From Accumulibacter sp. (GTDB lineage: Bacteria > Pseudomonadota > Gammaproteobacteria > Burkholderiales > Rhodocyclaceae): a stretch of 64,000 bases of DNA. Below, piece by piece: positions 1 to 5,646 of the stretch; position 1 is the first letter of the stretch, and each line of letters opens with the position of its first letter. Location of the stretch: contig NZ_JAPUVI010000086.1 of assembly GCF_029255285.1 (NCBI RefSeq), positions 1 to 64,000 of the forward strand. Reading direction: 5' to 3'. The translations under genes were made by a program, and so were the position numbers. The notes under the pieces are model-generated. The model did not search any database. It was not told the origin of the DNA and saw only the letters and a program-made list of their open reading frames with translations.

Positions 1-216
1 CATCGAATAGATCATGATGCCGAAAACCACGACGAACAGAATCGTGATGACGATCATGAAGTGATTGTGAATCTCGAGCGTGTCACGGGCGAGCGGCGTG
101 ACCGGCTTGGGGAAGTTCCAGCTGTAATCGGCAAGCGCAAGTGATGGGAGCACTGCCACGAGCAGAACTGGAAACGAAATACCCACCCGCTGGCAGAAAC
201 GATTAAGGATCTTCAA
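1..216 (-). CDS. coxB: Cytochrome c oxidase subunit II, N-terminal part (runs off the left edge)
   Basis: Only the first 72 codons are in the window. They encode a signal peptide ending near Ala28-Leu-Ala, the mature N-terminus D-Y-S-W-N-F-P-K-P, and the start of the first membrane helix after E-I-H-N-H-F. This is the typical start of bacterial subunit II of the aa3-type oxidase, which carries the CuA centre and accepts electrons from cytochrome c. The CuA ligands lie outside the window. The start codon is TTG; I chose it because AAGGAGA sits six bases upstream and the signal peptide begins directly after it. The gene follows a DUF2244 gene by 28 nt on the same strand, a common order in Betaproteobacteria, so the two are probably co-transcribed. 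Confidence 0.85.
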   Translation of the reverse strand, partial: MKILNRFCQRVGISFPVLLVAVLPSLALADYSWNFPKPVTPLARDTLEIHNHFMIVITILFVVVFGIMIYSM

Positions 217-244
217 TTTGTCTCCTTGGAGTATTTGGTCGGGG

Positions 245-718
245 TTAAGCGGCACCCAGATTTTGTTTCAGCTCTTCGGCGAGCGCCATTTTCTGCTCTT
301 CGGTCAACAGGCTGCCCACTTCGACTTCTTTGCCATGCGAGCGGATCAGCAAGCGATGGCAGTTCTGCCCCGGGGGCTTGACATACTGCAAATGCGCCCA
401 GTACGGCTGGAACTCGTGGCGCTCCACCTGCGTGCCGCGACGCGTTTCTATGGTCAGCTGCCCTGACTCGAGGGTTATCCTCTCGAAGTCGTCGGCCGCC
501 GACTCAGTGCGGCGCAGCGCCCACCACAGAAAAGCAAGTTCCAGTCCGGCGAACGGAATCACCGGCCAGGCACCAAAAAACGAAAAAACGCAAGCGATCC
601 CCCCGGATACCACCGCCGTGAAGAGAAACAGGCGCTTTCGCCCCGCCACCGAAAGAGAGTGGTTCGGCCGGGCCACCCACGTTCTGCCCGCAAGCGTTTG
701 TGCTGCCACCAGGCTCAT
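245..718 (-). CDS. DUF2244 family membrane protein upstream of coxB
   Basis: This 157-residue protein has a two-helix hydrophobic hairpin at about residues 30-70, followed by a soluble domain of about 85 residues rich in charged strands (D-D-F-E-R-I, T-R-R-G-T, and S-H-G-K-E-V-E-V-G). This is the DUF2244 pattern. The function is unknown, but the family usually sits beside cytochrome oxidase genes, so a role in oxidase assembly or maturation is inferred. An in-frame ATG-less extension continues to 823, but the ATG at 718 has GGGGGAG five bases upstream and is the better start. An FNR-like palindrome lies 46-59 nt upstream and may control both this gene and coxB. Confidence 0.8.
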   Translation of the reverse strand: MSLVAAQTLAGRTWVARPNHSLSVAGRKRLFLFTAVVSGGIACVFSFFGAWPVIPFAGLELAFLWWALRRTESAADDFERITLESGQLTIETRRGTQVERHEFQPYWAHLQYVKPPGQNCHRLLIRSHGKEVEVGSLLTEEQKMALAEELKQNLGAA

Positions 719-763
719 CAATCTCCCCCGAATGACCGGACATCCCGCCCCGCCCGGCTGAAC

Positions 764-777
764 TTGACGCAAATCAA
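764..777 (-). promoter_or_regulatory. FNR/ANR/DNR-like operator upstream of the DUF2244-coxB unit
   Basis: The sequence TTGAC-GCAA-ATCAA matches the CRP/FNR-family consensus TTGAT-N4-ATCAA at nine of ten defined positions. Its centre is about 52 nt upstream of the DUF2244 start codon. This suggests oxygen- or NO-dependent control of the oxidase genes by an FNR/ANR/DNR-type regulator. No convincing -10 element was identified, so activation cannot be told from repression. Confidence 0.5.
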
Positions 778-965
778 GGTATCGAGACAGCAAGAGTAAC
801 ATAAAAACGCGGTTTGTTGGCAAGAAGTCGGGGTAACATTATGATTGCATTCGCCTTAAGGAACGTCGATGGTGCTCCGCAACATCGACGTCCGCGACCA
901 TTTGACGCGCCCTCCAAGCGCGGCACGGCAATCGCTCCGGGGAGCCTTGTTGCAGCGAACAACGA

Positions 966-996
966 CAAGAAAAAGGCCGGACGAACCGGCCTTTGG
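966..996 (-). terminator. Rho-independent terminator after rpoH
   Basis: Read on the minus strand, AAAGGCCGG and CCGGCCTTT form a nine-pair stem around a five-base loop, followed by TTTTTCTTGTCGTT. It lies 24 nt beyond the rpoH stop codon. Confidence 0.8.
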
Positions 997-1019
997 CGCA
1001 TTGTCCCGTCACTGCCGAG

Positions 1020-1880
1020 TCACACTTCGGCAACCAGCGGCGCCAAGCTGGCGCGCATCCTCACCAGCGCTTTGGCCTCGACCTGGCGTATGCGCTCCGC
1101 CGAGACGCCAAACTCAGCCGCCAGTTCGTGCAGGGTGGCAGGATCGTCGTCGGTCAGCCAGCGTGCCTCGACGATCCGGCGGCTGCGCGGATCAAGCCGT
1201 GCCAGAGCACTTTGCAGACCGTCGTGCTGCAAGCGTTCGCGTGCCCGCGTCGCGAGCACCTGCCCAGGTTCGCTGGAGGTGTCGGCGAGATAGGCGATCG
1301 GGGCAAAGGCCTCTTCGTCGTCCGAGTCGCCGTCCAGAGCCACGTCGTGGCCCGACAGGCGGGCCTCCATTTCACTGACTTCGTCCGGCTTGACGGATAA
1401 ACGGTGGGCAATGTCCGCGACCTGTACCGGACTGAGCGCCTCGCCGTTCTCTTTCATGCTGCGCAGGTTGAAAAACAGCTTACGCTGCGCCTTGGTCGTT
1501 GCCAGCTTGACCATCCGCCAGTTCTTCAGGACATACTCGTGGATTTCGGCCTTGATCCAGTGGATCGCGAAAGAAACCAAGCGCACGCCATGCGCCGGGT
1601 CGAAGCGCTTCACGGCCTTCATCAATCCGATATTGCCCTCCTGGATCAGGTCGGCATGCGGCAACCCATAACCGAGGTAACCTCGTGCGATCGAAATCAC
1701 CAGACGGAGGTGTGAAAGAACCAGTTGCCGCGCGGCGTCAAGGTCGCTCTCCTCGCGGAAGCGAGTTGCCAGACGAAACTCCTCCTCCTGCGTCAGCATG
1801 GGAAACTGTCTGGCCGCCTGGATATAGGCATCGATACTGCCGACTGCGGACACCGTCGGCAAAGCCATGGCTTGCGTCAT
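1020..1880 (-). CDS. rpoH: RNA polymerase sigma-32 (heat-shock sigma factor)
   Basis: At 286 residues the protein has the family's usual length. Region 2 (about residues 50-125) carries the core-binding and -10 recognition segment D-L-I-Q-E-G-N-I-G-L. It is followed by the RpoH box Q-R-K-L-F-F-N-L-R at residues 132-140, which distinguishes sigma-32 from sigma-70 and sigma-38. A region 4 helix-turn-helix near the C-terminus contains E-R-I-R-Q-V-E. It directs transcription of chaperones and proteases. The ATG at 1880 has TAGGAG upstream at a rather long spacing of 12 nt; a second in-frame ATG at 1868 is an alternative. Its promoter overlaps a CIRCE element, so HrcA probably controls the amount of sigma-32. 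Confidence 0.95.
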   Translation of the reverse strand: MTQAMALPTVSAVGSIDAYIQAARQFPMLTQEEEFRLATRFREESDLDAARQLVLSHLRLVISIARGYLGYGLPHADLIQEGNIGLMKAVKRFDPAHGVRLVSFAIHWIKAEIHEYVLKNWRMVKLATTKAQRKLFFNLRSMKENGEALSPVQVADIAHRLSVKPDEVSEMEARLSGHDVALDGDSDDEEAFAPIAYLADTSSEPGQVLATRARERLQHDGLQSALARLDPRSRRIVEARWLTDDDPATLHELAAEFGVSAERIRQVEAKALVRMRASLAPLVAEV

Positions 1881-1913
1881 TTGGATCGATTTCTCCTACA
1901 GGTTAGCAAATAA

Positions 1914-1943
1914 ATTTTAGCACTCACCGCCTGAGAGTGCCAA
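1914..1943 (-). promoter_or_regulatory. Sigma-70-type promoter of rpoH with embedded operator
   Basis: On the minus strand, TTGGCA (1938-1943) and TAAAAT (1914-1919) are separated by 18 nt. They place transcription initiation about 25-30 nt upstream of the rpoH start codon. The whole spacer is covered by the CIRCE repeat, so repressor binding would exclude RNA polymerase. Confidence 0.6.
1917..1943. promoter_or_regulatory. CIRCE element (HrcA operator) in the rpoH promoter
   Basis: TTAGCACTC-N9-GAGTGCCAA differs from the canonical CIRCE inverted repeat TTAGCACTC-N9-GAGTGCTAA at one position, with the exact nine-base spacer. HrcA is the established CIRCE-binding heat-shock repressor. The element overlaps the predicted -35 and -10 boxes of rpoH. 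Confidence 0.9.
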
Positions 1944-1954
1944 CAGTGAAATAA

Positions 1955-1973
1955 GTTCGCTCGCCGAGCGAAC
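1955..1973. repeat. Perfect 8-bp inverted repeat between rpoH and the bufferin operon
   Basis: GTTCGCTC and GAGCGAAC flank a three-base centre in the divergent intergenic region. A T7 run follows only 13 nt later, so it is a poor terminator. It may be an operator for either divergent unit. Confidence 0.4.
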
Positions 1974-2000
1974 GGGACGGGCAACTTTTTTTGTCGTGTC

Positions 2001-2030
2001 TGTAAGTAATTGCCACTCGGCCGCGTCTAA
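2001..2030 (+). promoter_or_regulatory. Possible ECF-sigma promoter of the bufferin operon
   Basis: TGTAAG (2001-2006) and CGTCTAA (2024-2030) are 17 nt apart and resemble ECF-type -35 and -10 elements. They would give a leader of about 65 nt before the precursor gene. Bufferin operons in other proteobacteria are often under ECF sigma factors. No ECF gene is visible nearby, so this rests on motif similarity only. Confidence 0.35.
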
Positions 2031-2101
2031 GCAAGGTCAGGGAAACCGCTGCAGCCGCAAGCGCCTTGACACCACCCAACCCCAATCAAAGGAGAAACGA
2101 C

Positions 2102-2362
2102 ATGTCAACTCAACTGCCTGGTTTCGCTATTGCCGCCGCCGCTGCCGCCCTGTTCGCCGCTGGCACTCTCGTCGCACCCACCGTCAGCGCGGCCGAAGGC
2201 GGCGCCGTCCACTGTGCGGGAATCAACTCGTGCAAGGGCACTTCCGAGTGCAAGACCGCCAAGAGCGAATGCAAGGGGATGAATGCCTGCAAAGGTCAGG
2301 GTTGGGTCGTCAAGGCCAGCGCCAAGGAATGCACCGACGCCGGAGGCAAGGTAGTGAAGTAG
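2102..2362 (+). CDS. bufA2: BufA2-type bufferin precursor (periplasmic Cys-rich copper-binding peptide)
   Basis: This 86-residue protein has an Ala-rich signal peptide ending at about V-S-A-A (residue 31). The roughly 50-residue mature part is rich in Lys, Gly and Cys, with six cysteines in C-A-G-I-N-S-C-K-G, S-E-C-K-T, S-E-C-K-G, N-A-C-K-G and K-E-C-T-D. This pattern is the BufA2 class of ribosomally made, modified metallophores. In characterised bufferins, core cysteines are converted to thiooxazoles by a DUF692 iron enzyme and the product buffers periplasmic copper. The ATG at 2102 is preceded by AAGGAG at seven bases. A strong hairpin separates it from the enzyme genes and would favour excess precursor. 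Confidence 0.85.
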   Translation: MSTQLPGFAIAAAAAALFAAGTLVAPTVSAAEGGAVHCAGINSCKGTSECKTAKSECKGMNACKGQGWVVKASAKECTDAGGKVVK

Positions 2363-2371
2363 ACTCTTCCT

Positions 2372-2420
2372 TGTCGTCCGGCGGCACCGCGCGACAACAC
2401 AGCGGTGACGCCGGACGACA
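2372..2420 (+). other. Long intercistronic hairpin between bufA2 and bufB
   Basis: TGTCGTCCGGCG (2372-2383) pairs perfectly with CGCCGGACGACA (2409-2420). An inner CACCGC/GCGGTG stem extends the structure to about 18 pairs with one mismatch and an 11-base loop. No T-run follows, so it looks like an mRNA 3'-stabilising or partial-attenuation structure rather than a full terminator. Confidence 0.6.
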
Positions 2421-2558
2421 GTGCGGAAGTTGTCGCATTGGTCAGAGCCGCCGCCCACGAGGAGCCTGCCTGGGAGTCTTACGTAGCGGGTGCGTACCGG
2501 CGCGAGGACCGTCGAACGCGACACGCGATGATTAAGACGTGCGAAGGAGAAAGACGCC

Positions 2559-3398
2559 GTGAGCAGCACCATCGAGGGCTTTGGCCTGGGGTTACGCAGC
2601 GAGCACTATGGCGATTTCCGCGCCACCCGCCAACGGGTGGACTGGCTTGAGGTGATCTCTGAAAACTATCTCGTAGACGGCGGTAAGCCCCTTCACTTTC
2701 TCGAATCGATTCGCCAGGACTATCCGATGGTGATGCACGGCGTTTCGTTGTCGATTGGCAGCAGTGACGCGCTCGACACTGACTACCTGCGACAACTCAG
2801 GAGGCTCGCCGACCGTATCGAGCCGGCCTGGGTGTCGGACCATCTCTGTTGGACGGGAACGCGCTCGCTGAATCTGCACGACCTGCTGCCTTTGCCTTAC
2901 AACGTGGCGACACTGCAGCATTTGACACCACGCATCGCGCAGGTGCAGGATGTTCTCGGCCGGGCTCTGGTAATCGAAAACGTTTCCAGCTACGTGCGCT
3001 ACCGCGCGGACGAAATGAGCGAGTGGGAATTCATTCGCGAGCTGGTGAGTCGTACCGGCTGCGAATTGCTGCTCGACGTCAACAACGTCTACGTCAGCAG
3101 CGTGAACCACGGCTTTGATGCGCAGGACTTCATCGACGCCATGCCGGCCTCGGCCGTTCGCCAGATTCACCTCGCCGGCCACGAGGATCATGGCCAGTAC
3201 ATCATCGACACGCACGACCATCCGATCTGCGAAGCGGTCTGGGATTTGTATGCCTACACTGTCCGACGACTGGGTAGGCTCCCGACGATGATCGAGCGTG
3301 ACGACAATATTCCGCCCTTGCACGAGCTGATAGACGAGCTCGATGTGGCACGCTCGGTCGCCCAAGCCGCCCTGAACGAAAGGAAGCGTGCCGCGTGA
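2559..3398 (+). CDS. bufB: DUF692 multinuclear non-haem iron oxidative enzyme (BufB)
   Basis: The 279-residue protein is a full-length DUF692 TIM-barrel member. Candidate iron ligands of the family are visible: His60 (V-M-H-G), Glu140 (I-E-N-V), Asp173 (L-L-D-V-N-N-V), His184 (N-H-G), His204 (Q-I-H-L-A-G-H), Asp217 and His219 (D-T-H-D-H) and Glu246 (M-I-E-R-D). Related enzymes MbnB and BufB install oxazolone or thiooxazole groups on peptide cysteines. Here it would modify the BufA2 precursor. The start is GTG, chosen because AAGGAGA lies seven to eight bases upstream and [12 protein letters not shown] is the usual beginning. It overlaps the next gene by one base. Confidence 0.9.
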   Translation: MSSTIEGFGLGLRSEHYGDFRATRQRVDWLEVISENYLVDGGKPLHFLESIRQDYPMVMHGVSLSIGSSDALDTDYLRQLRRLADRIEPAWVSDHLCWTGTRSLNLHDLLPLPYNVATLQHLTPRIAQVQDVLGRALVIENVSSYVRYRADEMSEWEFIRELVSRTGCELLLDVNNVYVSSVNHGFDAQDFIDAMPASAVRQIHLAGHEDHGQYIIDTHDHPICEAVWDLYAYTVRRLGRLPTMIERDDNIPPLHELIDELDVARSVAQAALNERKRAA

Positions 3399-4171
3399 TG
3401 GTGCTTGCTGAGCTGCAACGGCGTTTTCAGGAGGCCGTTCTGGGCGGGAATCCGCTGCCGGACCTGTTTGCCGGCGAGGAGGAAGGACTGGCTGGCGGTT
3501 TCGATTTGTACCTTCAGGCCTACCGCTCCCGCCTGGCGGCCGCCCTGCGCGACAATTTCCCGGTATTGCATCGGGCGCTCGGCGACGACGCTTTCTCGAC
3601 CCTGGCAGGCGCCTACATCCGAGAACACCCGTCGCGTTTCCGCTCTATCCGCTGGTTCGGCGACTCGCTGACCGACTTTATTGCTCGTTTTCCGGAGCGT
3701 GTCGGGCACCCGGCGTTGCTCGATCTGGCACGCATGGACTGGGCGATGCGCGCCGCCTTCGACGCCGCCGACAGCGCCGCGACCAAGCTCCCGGACCTTG
3801 CCGCGCTGCACGCCGACGAGTGGCCGGAACATCGCTTCCACCTCATGCCGTCGCTGCAAATACTTGATCTGACTTGGGCAGTCGAGCCCCTCTGGAAAGC
3901 CCTCAACGACGATGCCGAGGCCAGGACCGAAGAACCCCAGATTCAGGAACATGCCCTTCTGATCTGGCGTCCGGCCCTCGACTGCTGCTGGCGCTCGGCC
4001 GAGGCCGGCGAAGCGGCCGCCCTGCGCGCCTTGGGAGAAAGTGAAAACTTTGCGCACTGGTGCGCCGCGCTTGCCAAGGCGGGTGAGCCCGAACCGGCGA
4101 TGGCGGCAGCGACGCTGCTCCGCCGTTGGGTCGAGGAAGGTCTGCTGGCCAAAAGCGCGGTGCCGGTATGA
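3398..4171 (+). CDS. bufC: DUF2063 partner protein of the DUF692 enzyme (BufC)
   Basis: The 257-residue protein begins with the DUF2063 N-terminal helical domain: L-Q-R-R-F, then Y-L-Q-A-Y-R-S-R-L, N-F-P-V-L and G-D-D-A-F. It continues into a second, less conserved domain. The family acts as the recognition partner that brings the precursor to the DUF692 enzyme. I chose the ATG at 3398, which shares its A with the bufB stop codon (TGATG); a GTG three bases earlier is possible. The one-base coupling to bufB and the ATGA overlap with the next reading frame show a single translationally coupled operon. Confidence 0.85.
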   Translation: MVLAELQRRFQEAVLGGNPLPDLFAGEEEGLAGGFDLYLQAYRSRLAAALRDNFPVLHRALGDDAFSTLAGAYIREHPSRFRSIRWFGDSLTDFIARFPERVGHPALLDLARMDWAMRAAFDAADSAATKLPDLAALHADEWPEHRFHLMPSLQILDLTWAVEPLWKALNDDAEARTEEPQIQEHALLIWRPALDCCWRSAEAGEAAALRALGESENFAHWCAALAKAGEPEPAMAAATLLRRWVEEGLLAKSAVPV

Positions 4172-4376
4172 AGGCCGAAGCGGCCGGCCTTAGCACCGTG
4201 TGCGCCGCTTGTGGCGCGTCCTTCGTCTGCGCGGCAGCCGCCGGGCTGGCTTCCTGCTGGTGCATGGAAAGGCCGCTGTTGAGCCCGACCCAGGAAACGG
4301 GCGCCGGCTGCTATTGCCCGTGTGCCTGGGGAAACGACTCAGCGCGGCGGCCGACCCGTCATCTCCGGCAGCATGA
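4168..4376 (+). pseudogene. Cys-rich CWC family small protein, apparently frameshifted near its C-terminus
   Basis: An ATG overlapping the bufC stop (ATGA) opens a frame reading C-A-A-C-G-A-S-F-V-C, then C-W-C and C-Y-C-P. This matches the Cys_rich_CWC family, which normally ends in C-x-C-P-x-C-L. In frame, the next residues are C-A-W and the frame runs on to 4434. Shifting by one base just after the proline codon near 4320 gives C-L-G-K-R-L and a stop at 4374-4376, which restores the family motif. A one-base deletion, or a sequencing error, near 4318-4323 is the simplest reading. The function of CWC proteins is unknown; the many cysteines and the bufferin context suggest metal binding. It overlaps the 3' end of the convergent nudB. 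Confidence 0.6.
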
Positions 4377-4794
4377 GAATGGCGTCCCGGTTGCTCCACG
4401 AGAAGCACTTCGCCGCCGCTTCGCGCCAGGGTAGCCAGCAGAAATTGAGATGTTCGGCGCTCGCGATTGTCACCGGCCGGCTGGCTGGAAGCTGTAGCGA
4501 GAAGACGTGCTCGGTGTTGTACAGGACACCCGGGGCGTAGCGGTGGCGCCACTCGGCGAAGATCTCGTAGCGATTGGTCACCTCCCATTGGCACAGATCG
4601 TCCAGCGCCGCCCTGATCCCGGTTTCTTCCGCCACTTCGCGAATGGCCGTGGCCGGTAGGGTTTCACCGTCCTCCTGGCTACCCGTTACCGACTGCCAAT
4701 AGCCCGCGTGTGCGGCGCGCTCCAGAAGCAACACCTGCAAGTCCGGCGTGTGAATCACCACCAGAACCGAGACCGGCCGCTTGAACTGCGTCAT
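4339..4794 (-). CDS. nudB: Dihydroneopterin triphosphate diphosphatase (Nudix hydrolase)
   Basis: The 151-residue protein contains a perfect Nudix box, G-x5-E-x7-R-E-V-A-E-E-T-G-I, at residues 38-60. Length and N-terminal sequence (K-R-P-V-S-V-L-V-V-I-H) match NudB, which removes pyrophosphate from dihydroneopterin triphosphate in folate synthesis. In related bacteria nudB sits just after aspS. Here an RNase/barstar pair lies between them, and the nudB start overlaps the barstar stop by four bases, so all are likely co-transcribed. The 3' end overlaps the convergent CWC frame. Confidence 0.85.
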   Translation of the reverse strand: MTQFKRPVSVLVVIHTPDLQVLLLERAAHAGYWQSVTGSQEDGETLPATAIREVAEETGIRAALDDLCQWEVTNRYEIFAEWRHRYAPGVLYNTEHVFSLQLPASRPVTIASAEHLNFCWLPWREAAAKCFSWSNRDAILMLPEMTGRPPR

Positions 4795-5234
4795 GTCAAG
4801 GTCGGCAGTGTCGCTAGTCCGTCCGCGCGCAAGTCATAGAATACCCACAGTGGCACTTCCTGCGCTTGCCATTCGCCAATTGCGGCGGCGAACACCTGGT
4901 TGAGAAGCTGGAAAGCGGCCGGTGCCTTGGCGTGAAGATTCTCGGCGTGCGCGACGATGAGCACGTAACCCGCTGCCTCACACCAGGAAAAGTCGGTCAG
5001 GCAATCCTTGAGGGCATCGAAGTTATTGCCATACCAGGCGGGAAAGTCGAGGGCGCTCGCCAGTTCGGCCAAAGCGACGTCGATCCGCTGGGCATCGTGA
5101 AAATCGATCTCGAAACAAGCCAGCCCCACGGCCTCGGCAGCTTGCCTGACGGCCAGCCGGCCACTTTCCGGAAGATGGTAAACACCCGCCAAACGGGCGT
5201 CACCAAGCAGTGTCTGTAGAGTCGTCTGGCTCAC
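4791..5234 (-). CDS. Barstar family ribonuclease inhibitor
   Basis: The 147-residue protein contains the barstar-like segment F-E-I-D-F-H-D-A-Q, then F-P-A-W-Y-G-N-N-F-D-A-L-K-D-C-L-T-D, where the Tyr/Trp/Asn/Asp cluster corresponds to the barnase-binding face, and a final strand V-P-L-W-V-F-Y-D. It has no signal peptide. Barstars act in the cytoplasm to neutralise any RNase that fails to be exported. It overlaps the upstream RNase gene by four bases (ATGA), the expected coupling of toxin and inhibitor. An N-terminal stretch of about 35 residues precedes the core barstar fold. Confidence 0.85.
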   Translation of the reverse strand: MSQTTLQTLLGDARLAGVYHLPESGRLAVRQAAEAVGLACFEIDFHDAQRIDVALAELASALDFPAWYGNNFDALKDCLTDFSWCEAAGYVLIVAHAENLHAKAPAAFQLLNQVFAAAIGEWQAQEVPLWVFYDLRADGLATLPTLT

Positions 5235-5638
5235 GGCTGTTGGCGTATGCGGCGGAAGCTGCGGTAATGATCGCTGGTGTAGTAGTACTCCCCGGATGTG
5301 GCCACGTCGCCGCCGCTGCCCTGGCCAGCAACGATCCGCCGCGCACCGCGATCGCGGCTACCGGGTGTCGGTACCGTGTACTCTCGATAATAGCCACGCG
5401 GCTGCCAGGGAAGACGTCGCTCGAAATTCCCGAAGGTCGCGCCATCCTTACGCGGATACGGAAACGGACCACCCTGCTGGATCAGAAGCAAAGTCTGCTG
5501 GGCTTCCGGCGGCAGATCGGCGTAAGCGATGCTCCGCAGGAACTGGCTCTCGCGTGCCGACGTCGCGCCTGCCAGGCCAAACAGCGCGACCAGCGCGGCG
5601 AGTAAGAAGAACCTGAGAATCTCGGCACGCCTGGCCAT
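5231..5638 (-). CDS. Secreted barnase-type guanyl-specific ribonuclease
   Basis: The 135-residue precursor has a basic N-terminus, a hydrophobic core and a likely cleavage site around A-T-S-A-R (residue 28). The mature part has the microbial RNase (N1/T1/barnase) pattern: F-P-Y-P-R-K-D-G-A-T-F, L-P, G-Y-Y-R-E-Y-T-V with the catalytic Glu, D-R-G-A-R-R-I-V with the catalytic Arg, and Y-Y-T-S-D-H-Y with the catalytic His. It should cleave single-stranded RNA outside the cytoplasm. The start at 5638 is eight bases after the aspS stop and overlaps no other gene. Cognate barstar follows at once. A role in nutrient scavenging or competition is inferred. Confidence 0.88.
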   Translation of the reverse strand: MARRAEILRFFLLAALVALFGLAGATSARESQFLRSIAYADLPPEAQQTLLLIQQGGPFPYPRKDGATFGNFERRLPWQPRGYYREYTVPTPGSRDRGARRIVAGQGSGGDVATSGEYYYTSDHYRSFRRIRQQP

Positions 5639-5646
5639 CGTCTCAA

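Noticed and set aside
1955-1991. Hairpin plus T7 run as a rho-independent terminator
   Set aside because: The T-run begins more than ten bases after the stem, and no plus-strand gene ends upstream of it.
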